From NCBI GenBank assembly GCA_029783825.1, contig JAREIK010001721.1:1-64000 (forward strand): a stretch of 64,000 nt of DNA, written 5' to 3'. Below are positions 11,455 to 24,611 of this stretch, piece by piece. Source of the stretch: Sapria himalayana. Its lineage: Eukaryota > Streptophyta > Magnoliopsida > Malpighiales > Rafflesiaceae. Each line of letters starts with the position of its first letter. The stretch's first letter is position 1. Under the pieces are notes generated by a model. That model was not told the origin of the DNA. It searched no databases and worked only from the letters and a program-made list of their open reading frames with translations. Position numbers and translations under genes: made by a program.

Positions 11455-12430
11455 TCAATATAATAAACTAACCATCGAAAGTATATTTCTTCTGTGACCT
11501 AGCTATACATTTCGAGGCATATCTTGTGACTTATTTGAGAGGCAAGCAACTAGAAAAAGGGTCAGAGGGAGGTTGCTATGGTTTTGGTTTAACTTGTCTC
11601 ACGCAGAAAAAGTGTTCGCTCAAAGATTCAGCCAAAAGAGTCATTTACACCTGTGGATGTTCCTATGTTGAGAACTATGCTCCACTTTTTGGTCCCTAGG
11701 TACCGATTTGGTCTTTCATGTCACTCTGATCGTGTATAAAGATCTTATCCTACTCAAGATCCCTCTTCCATTGCAAGCCAAAGTATACTGGTATAGTCTG
11801 AGCTCCGAGGACGTCCCAGGCAACTGTCGAAGATGATTTGGGTTGAGGTGAAAGGGGTCTTGAAAGAGAAATTAGAAAGCTATTGCTTTCCTACATCTTA
11901 TCAAGTACGTGAACCTTGGATAGTGAGAAGAAGATCAAGTTTTGCTTATATAGGATCTTTCCGAAAGTATGTGGCTATATTGATCTTGATCCAGAAGTAA
12001 TATGTTTCATTGCTTAGGCAGAACACAATAAATCATGCCATAGTCATCCTTGCTCTAACTTCCCACCCACTCAACCATTGCAGGATCACTGGAAATGGCA
12101 CAATGGATTCATATGCTCCAAGGCCTGATAGATGACCAAAAGCAAGAAACCTTCACTCTATTCTATTGAGCTCATCTCTTATGTTGAATAAAAAGAATCA
12201 GTTGAAATCAAGAAAGCAAGCTCAATTCATTGTGCCGATCTCGCATCCCAGTGCCAGGAGAAAGGGTTTCCTAGCTATAGTATGGTGGAATTTTTGAGTA
12301 GAAATTATACCAGATTGGAAGTTGAGTCTTGCCATTGGTTTTCCCACCTCTACCCTAGATATCAAACTTGTGCTCTCCCTTCTACTTCGAAAGGATGAGA
12401 AAAAGACCCCCACCCCGGAGCAACCCAATT
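11455..12430. other. Compositionally distinct block, possible organellar insert
   Basis: About 1 kb of less AT-rich sequence with few homopolymers lies between a LINE 5' truncation and a CACTA end. It has no long frame and no TE motif that I recognise. The texture (GAAAGCAAGCTC, CCCCCACCCCGG, many CTTTC/GAAAG words) resembles plant mitochondrial noncoding DNA. That is an impression, not a match. Confidence 0.3.
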
Positions 12431-12799
12431 TCTATCTTCAACTTAATTAGTCACTAAATTCGACGCTAGTTTCAATTATATAATTGACTAGAGAAATACC
12501 ATCACAAATTTCATCGCTAAATTCCTAGTTTAATTAGATAGGGAAATGTCGTCGCTAAATTAGTCACTAAATTCCTGGTTTAATTAGCTAGGGAAATTCC
12601 GTCGCTAAATTTTACGCTTTAAATAACAAGGAATTTACAAAAATATTTCATTGCTAATACGACACTAATCCATTGCAAATTTTTATTTCAATGTAAAATC
12701 AGAAATCCATTAATATTCCTTAGCTAATCCCTCGCAATTTAGCTAGTGATTGATCCTGAGCTAAATTTCCCAAGCTAAATAAAAAGTTTCTTTAAGTGA
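12431..12799 (-). mobile_element. CACTA element 5' terminus (minus strand)
   Basis: Read on the minus strand from 12799, the sequence begins CACTTAAAGAAAC and continues with TTTAGCTTGGGAAATTTAGC, a block around GATCAATCACTAGC, and a GGGATTAGCTA-like block. It therefore follows the first ~110 bases of CACTA-2 (21035 on) in order. Further in come the subterminal units with GTCGCTAAAT (forward). The canonical CACTACAA start has decayed to CACTTAAA. The rest of the element was not found to the left; 11455-12430 does not resemble it. Confidence 0.7.
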
Positions 12800-13740
12800 T
12801 AAGAATAAAAAGAATAAAAAAAATAAGAAAAATAAGAGAAATAAGAAGAAATAAAGAATAAGAATAATAATAATAAGTAGAATAATAAGAATAAGAAGAA
12901 TAAGAAGAATACGTAGAATAAGAAGAATAAGAAGAATATGTAGAATAAGAAGAATAAGAAGAATAAAAAAAATAAAAAAAAAGAAGAATAAGAAGAATAA
13001 AAAGAATAAAAAGAATAAGAAGAACAAGAAGAATAAGTAGAATAAAAATAATAATAAGAATAACAAGAATAAGAAGAATGAGTAAAATAAGAAAAATAAA
13101 ATAAGAATAATAGTAATAATAATATAAACAATAACAAGAATTAGCATGAAATAGAAGAATAAAAAAAAATAAGAGAATCAGATGAATAAGTATAATAAGA
13201 AGAATAAGAAGAATAAGTATAATAAGTAGAATAAGAAGATTAAGTATAATAGGAAAGATAAGAAGAAAAATAAGAATATTAAAAATAAGAAAAATGAGAA
13301 GAATAAGAAGAATAAGAATAATAATGAGAATAAGAAGAATAAGAAGTATAAGAAGAATATGAAGAATAATAATAAATAGAAGAATAAGAATAATAAAAAT
13401 AATAAGAAGGATAAAATAAATAAGAAGAATAAGTAAAATAATAAGAATAAAAAAATAATAAGAATAATAAGAATAATAAGAATAATAAGAATAATAAGAC
13501 TAAAAAGAATAAGAAGAATAAGAAGAAAAAGAAGAATAAAAGAATTATAAGAATTAGAAGAAAAAGAAGACTAAAAAGAATAAGAATAATTAGGAAAATA
13601 ATAAAAATACGAAGAATAAAAAGAATAAGAATATTAAGAAGAATCAGAAGAATAAGAAAAATTAGAAGAATATGAAGAATAATAATAATATAAAGAATAA
13701 AAATAATAAGAAGAATAAAAAGAATAAGATGAATAAGTAG

Positions 13741-13771
<31 letters not shown>

Positions 13772-14342
13772 TAAGAAGAATAAGAAAATTAAGAAGAATA
13801 ATTAGAATAAGAAGAATAAGGAGAGCAATGAGAATAAGGAGAATAAAGTAAATAAGAAGAATAATAAGAATAAGAAGAATAAGAAGAATATGAAGAATAA
13901 AAAGAATAATAAGAATATAAAGAATAATGAGAATAGGAAGAATAATTAAAATAAGAAGAATAAGAATAAAAAGAAGAATAATAATAAAAAGAAGAATAAG
14001 AATAATAAAAATAATAAGAATGATAAAAAGAATATTAAGAATATGAAGAATAAAAAGAAATAACATGAAAAATAAAAATAAGAAAAATAAGAAAAATAAG
14101 AAGAATATTTATAATAAAGAATATGAAGAATAATAAGAATAAGAAGAATAAGAAAAATAAGAAGAATAAGAAGAATAAAAAGAATAAGAAGAATATGAAG
14201 AATAAGAAGAATAAGAAGAGTAAGAAGAATAAGATGAATAAGAATAATAAGAATAATAAGAATAATAAGAATAATAAGAATAATAAGAATAATAAGAATA
14301 ATAAGAATAATAAGAAGAATAAGAACTATAAGAAGAATAAGA
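12800..14342 (+). repeat. GAATAAGAA-type array B
   Basis: 1.54 kb of irregular (GAA/AAT) triplet repeat, purine-rich on the plus strand. It begins the base after one CACTA terminus (12799) and ends the base before another (14342). A cleaner sub-array of (AATAATAAG)n sits at 14236-14315. Confidence 0.93.
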
Positions 14343-15275
14343 CACTACAACAAAATATCGATTTAGCTAGGGAATTTTAGCTAGGGATTAATCCCTAGCT
14401 AATTTGCTAGGGATTAGCTATTAAATAGCAAGGGATTGATGATATTTTTATCAAAAAAAATAGCAACAGATTAGCGACTGATTAGGGGGGAATTTTTTTT
14501 GAAAATTCCTCTAAAGAAAAGCTGGGAATTTAGCGGCGGATTAGCAACAAAAAATTTTCGTAAATTCTGCTCAAGAAAATCATGGATTTAGCGAGAGATT
14601 TAGCTATGGATTAGCGATCGAAAATTTTTGTAGCTGATCCTCAAGAAAAGATGGGATTTTAGTGACAGATATTGCGACTGAATACCCCCCACTAATAAAA
14701 GCATGAAATTAGTGACAGATTTAGCGATAGATTTTTCCTAGCTAATTTTTAGTGATGAAATTAACGATGGAATTTTTCTTACTAGTAAAATCATTGATTT
14801 AGCGATAGATTTATCAACGAATTTTTCCTTGCTAATAAAATCCATGATTTTTCGACAGATTTAGAGACGGACTTTCCCTTGCTAATAAAATCCTTGATTT
14901 AGTGATGGATTTTCCCTTGCTAATAAAATCAGTAATTTAACTATGGATTTAGCGACTGATATTTTCTATTTAATAAAATCTATATTTTAGCTACGAATTT
15001 AGCGAGTGAATCTTTCTAGCTGATAAAATCTATAAATTAGTGTTGGATTTAGCGACAGACTTTCCGTAGAAAATAAAATCTTTAATTTTGCGATGGATTT
15101 AGGACGGAGTTTCCCTAGTTAATAAAATTTTTAATTTAGCGATGAATTTAGCGACAGATTTTCTCAAGCTAATAAAATTCATTATATAGCAACGAATTTT
15201 CACTAGCTTATAAAATTTGCAATTTAGCTAATGATTTAGCGACGGTATTTCCTTAGCCAATATTTAATTAAATAA
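14343..15275 (+). mobile_element. CACTA-1 5' terminus with subterminal repeats
   Basis: It starts CACTACAACAAAATATCG and then TTTAGCTAGGG, the same terminus as CACTA-2 at 21035. It is followed by about 900 bases of roughly 60-70-base units built from TTAGCGAC(A/G)GATT and GCTAATAAAAT. Such subterminal units are the usual TNPA-binding region in En/Spm elements. The partner 3' end is not certain. The terminus ending at 46320 is a candidate, because both outer flanks are GAATAAGAA array. Confidence 0.85.
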
Positions 15276-15812
15276 TTTTTTTTATTTATTATTTGTTTTA
15301 ATATTTAATTTAATTTTGTTTATTAAATTTAGGCTATTGATCTATAGATTAGCAATCCTTAAAATACTCATTTTGCTGATCAAATCAAAAAAAATTATAT
15401 TATAAATAATAAATTTAAAATATATAAAATTACAAAAAAAATTATATTAATAAGGACTCAAATAACTATTTTTATAATGTATTAATTTTTTAAAAAATGA
15501 TACAAAAAATTTTTCTAAAATTTTTAATTAAGAAACTAAATAATTTAAATTAAAGTAACATTAAATAATTGATTCAATAAGTTTAATAAATTTTTCGAAA
15601 ATTTAAAAATTAAATTAACATACATTAAAATTTCTAGTAATTTAAATGTAAATTAATTATTTGTATGATAAAATAAAAAATATTTTCAAAAATATCTGAA
15701 TTGATGAATAAACTAGTAAAATCAATATTATAAGTATTAAAAAAATTTTATGATTATAGAAAACTTTTTAAAAAATAAATAATAAAAATCTTGAAAATCT
15801 TGAAATATAATA
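15276..15812. other. AT-rich interior, no gene seen
   Basis: Very AT-rich sequence between the CACTA subterminal units and the 645-base tandem repeats. No coding or structural feature is recognised. Confidence 0.5.
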
Positions 15813-17746
15813 AAAATATAACTTTTTTAATAAAGTTAAATGAAAATAAAATAATAATTATAATTAAATATATAGATGTTTAATCCTACTAAAATTATAA
15901 AAATTAAACAATTGAGTAATATTTTTACAATTAGTTTTTAACATTAAGTTTTTATTTAAATTAAATATTTCATTTTTTTATTTATCTTTTCACTTTAAGT
16001 AATTTTTTGAATTTTAAAAGTTTTAATTATATCAAATAAAATGAAACTTTATGCGTTTAAAATTATTTCATTTTATCTTCGTAAAAATTAATATTAATTC
16101 TTAAAAATTTATAACCTTACAATATAAATTTTTATAGATTTTTTAACATTAAGAATATTTTATAACTTTTTGGTGAGTGGCTAGAAGACAAATCATCTTT
16201 CATTTATGTCTTATTATATGAAGTTTATTAATTTCATACCTATTTGATAATTTTTTTAAGGCAAAAAATATTTTTTTATTGTTTATATATTTATTGTTTA
16301 ATCAATATTATAATAAAAAATTGTAAGGTTTTTGTTTTTCATTTGTACCTTGCTACATGCACATTAATTTTTTTGAAAAAATTTTGATAGTAAATAAATT
16401 TAATGAGTATTTTTGTATTGTATATATATATATATTGTTTATTTAATGTTTTAATATTTAAAAATATAAATATTTCAATAAAGTTAAATGAAAATAAAAT
16501 AATAATTATAAATAAATATATAGATGTTTAATCCTACTAAAATTATAAAAATTAAACAATTAAGCAATATTTTTACCATTAGTTTTTAACATTAAGTTTT
16601 TATTTAAATTAAATATTCCTTTTTTTTATTTATCTTTTCACTTTAAGTAATTTTTTGAATTTTAAAATTTTTAATTATATCAAATAAAATGAAACTTTAT
16701 GCATTTAAAATTATTTCATTTTATCTTCGTAAAAATTAATATTAATTCTTAAAAATTTATAACCTTACAATATAAATTTTTATAGATTTTTTAACATTAA
16801 GAATATTTTATAACTTTTTGGTGAGTGGCTAGAAGACAAATCATCTTTCATTTATGACTTATTATATGAAGTTTATTAATTTTTTACCTATTTGATAATT
16901 TTTTAAGGAAAAAAATATTTTTTTATTGTTTATATATTTATTGTTTAATCAATATTATAATAAAAAATTGTAAGGTTTTTGTTTTTCTTTTGTACCTTGC
17001 TACATGCACATTAATTTTTTTGAAAAAATTTTGATACTAAATAAATTTAATAAGTATTTTTGTATTATATATATATATATTGTTTATTTAATGTTTTAAT
17101 ATTTAAAAATATAAATATTTCAATAAAGTTAAATGAAAATAAAATAATAATTAAAAATAAATATATAGATGTTTAATCCTACTAAAATTATAAAAATTAA
17201 ACAATTGAGCAATATTTTTACAATTAGTTTTTAACATTAAGTTTTTATTTAAATTAAATATTTCATTTTTTTATTTATCTTTTCACTTTAAGTAATTTTT
17301 TGAATTTTAAAATTTTTAATTATATCAAATAAAATGAAACTTTATGCGTTTAAAATTATTTCATTTTATCTTTGTAAAAATTAATATTAATTCTTAAAAA
17401 TTTATAACTTTATAATATAAATTTTTATAGAGTTTTTAACATTAAGAATATTTTATAACTTTTTGGTGAGTGGCTAGAAGACAAATCATCTTTCATTTAT
17501 GTCTTATTATATGAAGTTTATTAATTTCATACCTATTTGATAATTTTTTTAAGGCAAAAAATATTTTTTTATTGTTTATATATTTATTGTTTAATCAATA
17601 TTATAATAAAAAATTGTAAGGTTTTTGTTTTTCATTTGTACCTTGCTACATGCACATTAATTTTTTTGAAAAAATTTTGATAGTAAATAAATTTAATGAG
17701 TTTTTTCGTATTATATATATATTGTTTATTTAATGTTTTAATATTT
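15813..17746. repeat. Three tandem ~645-bp repeat units
   Basis: Units begin with AAAATATAA at 15813, 16461 and 17106; the next partial start is at 17747. That gives lengths of about 648, 645 and 641. The landmarks TAGATGTTTAATCCTACTAA and GGTGAGTGGCTAGAAGACAA recur once per unit in the same order. The units differ by scattered substitutions and short indels. No open frame runs through them. Confidence 0.9.
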
Positions 17747-19300
17747 AAAAATATAAATATTTTATTAAAATATACATTCTCTCTCGACTCGACGCATCCT
17801 AACACGTGAACTGAAGTCCTTCACATTCCATCTATCTCTTGACATCGATACAACTAAAATTAATTCGAGGTTTAAGTTTTAATTTGTTATTGATTTGAGG
17901 TATGTTTATATATTTATTCTTCATCGATTATCTTGGATTGTTTAATCGAAGAGTAAGTATTTATATTCTATTTTTTTGTCATTATATTGAATACTTAATG
18001 TCCTTAGTTGGGAGGTCCATCCTTCATTCGAGTCTAGAATCTAACCTAATATGGCATTCGTTCACTTTAATAATTTCAACAGATCAATTCTTGAGTATCA
18101 ACCTGAACAAATATGTAAAGATTTTGTCAGATAGTATGTGTTCTTCTTATACTTATGCTTATCCTATAATTAATTATGACATGCTAAAAAGAAGTTGTTA
18201 AGTGTATATTTGAACTTCAATGCAATTATTATAAGTTACTACTGGTTGAGTTGTTAAAACAAACACAACAACTATTGTTTAGTTGCCCCATTCATTTACT
18301 GGTCATTTCGAAGAACTTTTTGTTGTATATTCTATATCTATCTAAGGGTGGTTGTCCTAATGTAACTATCAAAATGTTACATATGATTGACTTTTATGGT
18401 GAGACCATTTTATCTAGAATCTCATATGAAGCTAATAATTATATGTTTCCCTTTAATATTATGTGTGATAAGCTCAAAAAATTATAATGATTGACTTTGT
18501 TTTTAGAAAATATGAAAAGGGTTGTCGGTGTAAAAGATATCGTCATTATATCTAATAGGCATATATAATTATTATATAAATAGGCACCCAACACTTATTC
18601 ATATCATTCCTTGACTAGCTGGTCTAGAAAATCTTGTTTATTACTATTGACACTTAAATTAATATTTTATTAGTATTTTTGTTAAATATAATACTCATGA
18701 ATTAGAATACTAATCCATTGATAATCTTGCATTTATTAGGTTGAATAATGGTTATAATTTTTCATTGGAAGAACTAAGAAAATTCAAGCAAAATCTAATA
18801 ACATGGGTTAAATCACATGAGCCAAAATACTGAGCAATGTCTGAGTTCCCAAATAAATATGAGATAAAACAAAAAATAATTTGGTTTAAGTCCTTCAATT
18901 CTTAACTTTGTGTTGAACATCATTATTGGAAATGTAACTTTCTAATGAAACACAAGGAAGAGTAGGGAATATATAACATTGCCAAGAGTCAATCATTACT
19001 AGTGGCTATATTGATGAATGTTACTTCTAGAGTTTGCACTAGTCATACTTACATTAACATTGACAATATGAATAGAAAGTGCACATGTAGAAATTAGTAA
19101 ATGTTGGGTATCCTAAGTGAGCATGCACGTGCAACATTACAATTGATTGGTCAATCCATGGTTGAGGTGATTGATATAAATTCTCCATCCAACAGTTGAT
19201 ATATTTATGATCATAATCAAGTATTAAGATGAATAGCATGCCATTAATTAGTAAAGATACTATGTATTGGGTATGACATCATTTAGTTATCATTATACCC
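17747..19300 (+). other. Degenerate region, possible MULE/FAR1-like remnant
   Basis: This is slightly less AT-rich DNA with broken frames. Around 18840-19090 the plus strand gives FPNKYEIKQKI, then WKCNFLMKHKEE and GIYNIAKSQS. These resemble the order of a MULE N-terminal domain (F.nK.eLk, then C-W-rlrAs, then f.i.ky). Farther on is CTSHTYINID, in place of HTC. 17902-18201 and 18251-18487 are open but match nothing I know. Many stops and no terminal inverted repeats were found. The assignment is weak. Confidence 0.25.
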
Positions 19301-19651
19301 TCCTCACTCTAAATACCTTGAATCTCAATTTATGAATAAATAGTCTATGTTTTGTTTCAGATGAAACGCGACTATGCATAATAGCAAGCCTTACAAGAAT
19401 CTATTAGTATAATATTTTATCTTCATTTTTATTGATTGTATTAATACCTATATCATACAACTTATTTTGAGATCATCTTCATATGGTGTACTATTCATTA
19501 CTGGGTAGTAATCTTCATCATTGATGAATGTCTATTTATTATCATCCATATACATATAACATATTACTACTACTAATACACACACACACACACACACACA
19601 CACAAATACTGATGGAAACATGTTGCTGCTATGATATATTACAATAGTATG

Positions 19652-19700
<49 letters not shown>

Positions 19701-21034
19701 CACACATATATGATGTAACATGTAATAATGATTATATATATACTACACTATATATAAATATATACTAGTATTAGCATTTAAATTTATGCAAAATTAAAAT
19801 TGATGAAAAACTCAATGAGTGTATATATAGTATTGCTAATGTTTTTTACTTGAGGTGTGCTCGATGTGGAGCATGCGATATTGCTCATGGTGTGCTTAGT
19901 ATGAAGCATTGTTTTTGCTTTAATTTCTTCTGAAAAATACTTAAGTAATCTAGGTGTTTTCTATTTTAATTCACTTCACTTATGAATGGTTAAATCAAGG
20001 TATGATTTTTATGATTTATGTTTTGTATTATGTGGTATTTGATTTAAGCAATGTGTATCTAGGTATAATTATTTGTGATGATGTGTGGTGTCCACTGTGC
20101 AATACATTTATAAATATACTATAAAATTATTATGGTCGACCTCTAATTTTTATCATCAATGTGGGAAACTTTTGTGTATACATGTACACTATTTATTTAA
20201 TTCCACTATGAAATAGTAAAGGTTCGTAAAAACAAAACAACTATTTATACATTATAATTATAATTTGAAATCACCATAATAAACCCAACTAGTTTTGGAA
20301 TTGGGTCATATTTAAATACTAGTTATTCATATCTGAGCTTCCTACACACACACACACACACACACATTATATATATATATTACAAGACCCTACTCACAAT
20401 TTCTCACTTTTTATACCATGAGGCACACTAAGTTTTCATAAATAATCATCACAAATAATTTCTTCATGAAAATAAATGATTTCTAACATCTTTCAATAGA
20501 TGTTGTAATAATTTTCTTAATATTTATAATTATGTGAGAATTTTGTTTAAATAATAATTCTATTTTGACTGATGTATATCCATTATTAATAATTCTAAGA
20601 TCTATAAATATATTAGATGATACTTAACAAATTTCAATACTTATCCATAAGTTAGATTTTCCATGTTGTTTGTGTATTTTCTTCTTGATAATGTTTGACA
20701 ATACTCAATATGTACCAAAGAGAGTTGACACAATTAGTTATCAAACATGCTCATTTAATGGAATAAAATTTTTAGAAGCTATATAATAATATTTAACAAT
20801 ATACAATGCTTTTCAATATTATTTGATGATATTGATTCAAAGACAGCTAATATTTTATTAAAATAACATACTCTTTCATATAAATAGATTATATTTGATA
20901 TAATTTGATAAAGTTTGAAGTAGCTTGAATATGTCTGATATCATCAATATTATTGATATCTTCTCAATGATTTCAATAATATTTGATAATATTTTGCCCC
21001 TTTTTATATTATAATATTTTGATATATATCCTAT
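19301..21034. other. AT-rich interval with CA and TA microsatellites
   Basis: There is no gene. It holds (CA)n at 19579-19604, (TA)n at about 19655-19695, (CA)n at about 20345-20366 with an adjacent TA run, and many words ending in GATAATATTTGA near 20700-21000. It ends at the CACTA-2 terminus. Confidence 0.6.
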
Positions 21035-21150
21035 CACTACAAGAAAATATCGATTTAGCTAGGATATTTTAGCTAGTGATCAATCCCTAGCTAAAATTGT
21101 AAGGGATTAGCTAGGGAATAGCAATGGATTGATGATTTTGGGTTGAGTTT
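21035..21150 (+). repeat. CACTA-2 5' terminus and subterminal units
   Basis: The terminal CACTACAAGAAAA is followed by three units around TTTAGCTAG and GGGATTAGCTAGGG. The block corresponds base by base to 14343-14450 and, inverted, to 12690-12799. Confidence 0.85.
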
Positions 21151-22550
21151 GGGAGAAGGGTAGGTAGATAAAAAAAGTATAATATTTTAAATCTATAACA
21201 TTTATGATTTAGATAGAGGATATAAAACTATTAAAAATATTTAGAAAATTTTAATGTTTATAATCCCCACAAAGGCACGCAACAAAAAAACATTTTTTCT
21301 ACCAAAAAATGTTTTATCAACTTCAATTTGTGGTTTTAGCCACAACAATGTAGGTTATTATTACTCTAACAATTCAACTTCTACCAAATTTATATTAACT
21401 ATAATTTATACCATTAATAACTATAGATTATGAAGAGTTTGGGTATCTCTATAACGTTGATGAATTTCATGCCATACAAGAGTATTCTTCTTACAACGAC
21501 ATCTGTTTGGACACCCTTTATCCTGTTGTGTTAATAACATCATCTTTTAACACATGGTAATTTTTATGTGCTACAATATGTTTATTTTAAATAATTTTAA
21601 AAACTAATAAATATGAGTAGTAATTATTAGTTGAATGTTGTAGTTATTTGTTGAGTGCCATAACTATTACTTGTAACCTACAAGCTTGAATCTAAGTTTC
21701 ATGTTTCACAAAATTTGTGGCAGATATATATTGTAATAAATAGTAATAAAGAATATAAGAAAAGATGAGAAGTATTATGGAAATGTATGTATCATTAATG
21801 AAACATTAATTTTTCATACTAGCGAATATATGTGAGTACTCTTTTATGTGAGTACTCTTTTATAGTTTAATATGATATAAACATATTTATTAATTAATTT
21901 TTTGTCCAAAACATATATTATTTAATATTATTTCATATCTTAATAAAATAAATATAAATTATTATAATTTTAGGAACATCAATACAATATAATAAAAAAA
22001 TAGTAACATATCATAAAAATACAGCAAAATGAATTATAAAGAATATTAAAACTTGTAAATAAAAATAAAAATTTCAAAACTATTGAGAATTATATTGTAT
22101 TTTTATATTTTTTTATCTTGAAATACTAGGATGAGATGATTCATATAGATTTTGAGTATTTATAGTTTCTTTTTGTATTTATAAGTGAATTTTTATTTTA
22201 TTTAATAATTTTTTAATGTCATTTTATAATTTTTATTCATAATAGTATATTATAGTGAGTTTTTATTTATTTTATTCAGTTGTTTTATTTTTTATGGGAA
22301 TACTTGATATGTATTAATCTTCATATTTTTTCTCAACAAATATATATATGGAAGAAATTTATGATGCTTTAGCAAAACATCTCTTCGCTATAGAAGTAGT
22401 AGTAAATGTCCATCCAAAGTAACTTTTTGCTCATATGGAAAATTATAAAATTATAGTATTTCATCTCTCTCTCTCTCTCTCTCTCTAAACTTCATTTCGG
22501 GCCATATTTTAGATATTTTTTAAAGTTGTATGACTATATTTAAATATTTG
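21151..22550. other. CACTA-2 left interior, no gene seen
   Basis: AT-rich sequence with short broken frames. A (CT)n run sits at 22465-22487. Nothing coding is recognised. Confidence 0.5.
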
Positions 22551-22559
22551 TATAACTAT

Positions 22560-23794
22560 ATATAAATAATTGTATATCTTTATAACACTATATAATTAAA
22601 TATAACTATATTTGTAAGTATGTATACATATAAGTAAATCTATATATTTATTTATAACTTTATATATTTATGCATAACTATTTGTATGAATATATCTATA
22701 TATAACTATATGTTTAACTATATAAAAATATTTATAGTTATATGTACTATATGTATAATATCATATAACTATAAATAATTGTATCTTATTATATGTATTA
22801 CTATAAAAGCTTTATACATAAATATATTTAAATATATAATTTATAACTTATATTTAATATACATTTGTATATATTAGTATTCAAAAATGTATTTTACTAT
22901 ATCTATACCCATACATAATTATAGGTATAGATATATAAAATTATATAAATAAATATATGTACCTACATGTATAAACATAAGTTTAACTATACGTGTAACT
23001 ATATGTATAACCACATCTAATGATATTTATAATTACATGTATAACAACATGCAACATTATGTTTAATTATATGTGTATAACTATATATAAATATTTTTAA
23101 AACTAAATAAAACTTTATATAATTAAATATAACTATATTTTTAACTATTTATACATATATGTATACATATATGTAAATCTATATACTTGTTTATAACTTT
23201 GTATCTATTTATGTATAAATAAATATAACTACTCATATGAATATATATATATATATATAACTAAATGGTTAATGATATATAATTTTTTATAACTATATAT
23301 ATTATTTGTATAATAACATATAACTATACATAATTTTATATTATTAATATATAACCTATATTTAAATTTATAATTAACACCATATATTTAATATACATTT
23401 TATATATTCATATAAAAAATGTATCTTAGTATATCCATACCTATACATAACTATATGTATAAATATATGAAATTATATGAACAAATATATTTACATACAT
23501 GTATAAATATAAGTTTAACTATACGTTTAACTATATGTATAATCACATGTAACTATATTTATAATTACATGTATAAAAACATACACCATCCTATTTAATT
23601 ATATGTGTATAGATATATATAAATATTTGTAAAACTAAATAAAACTTTATATAATTAAATATAACTATATTTTTAACTATTTATACATATATGTATACAT
23701 ATATGTAAATCTATATACTTGTTTATATCTTTGTATATATTTATGTATTACTAAATATAACTACTCATATGAATATATATACATATATATATAC

Positions 23795-23838
<44 letters not shown>

Positions 23839-24340
23839 AACCTATATTTAAGTAAATAATTAACAACATATATTTAATATACATTTTTATATATTAGTAT
23901 AAAAAATGTATTTTAGTATATCCATACCTATACATAACTATATGTATAAATATATGAAATTATATTAACAAATATATATACATACGTGTATAAATATAAG
24001 TTTAACTATACGTGTAACTATATCTATAACTACATGTAACAATATTTATAATTATATGTATAAAAACATACGACACAATGTTTACTATATGTGTATAACT
24101 ATATATAAATATTTGTATAACAATAAAAAACTTTATATAAATAAATATAACTTTATTTTTAATTATTTATACATATATGTATACATATATGTAAATCTAT
24201 ATAATTGTGTATAACTTTGTATACATTTATTTATATTTACTTATAACTACTTGTATGCATATATCTATATATAATTATAAGTTTAACTATAAGTAACTAT
24301 TTATAACTACATTTACTATTTGTATGCTAACATATAAGTA
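22560..24340. repeat. Four tandem ~0.5-kb AT-rich repeat units
   Basis: The landmark TATATAATTAAATATAACT and the ATGTATACATATATGTAAAT block that follows recur near 22583, 23108, 23645 and 24128, about 485-540 bases apart. A second landmark, AAGTTTAACTATACGTGTAA, recurs near 22980, 23511 and 23998 in step with it. Between landmarks are TATA/TACA words of variable number. No coding potential. Confidence 0.8.
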
Positions 24341-24611
24341 TATATTGTATAATATTAATTTATTGAACTAATTTGAAATTAAATGGCACAAGATATAATA
24401 TCAACAATATGTAAGCACGTAGCATGAGAGTGTCCATTGATCAGGCTCATATATGGTATAATACAAATAAGGGTCGTACTATTACCTAATCCCAGCCCTT
24501 GGGCCTCAGGCTCAAATACTTATGTATGACAAAAGATATAATATTTGATAGGTTTATACAGAAGAAATTTTATTTTCTTTTATATAATTTTTCATTCTAA
24601 CACTGCACTCT

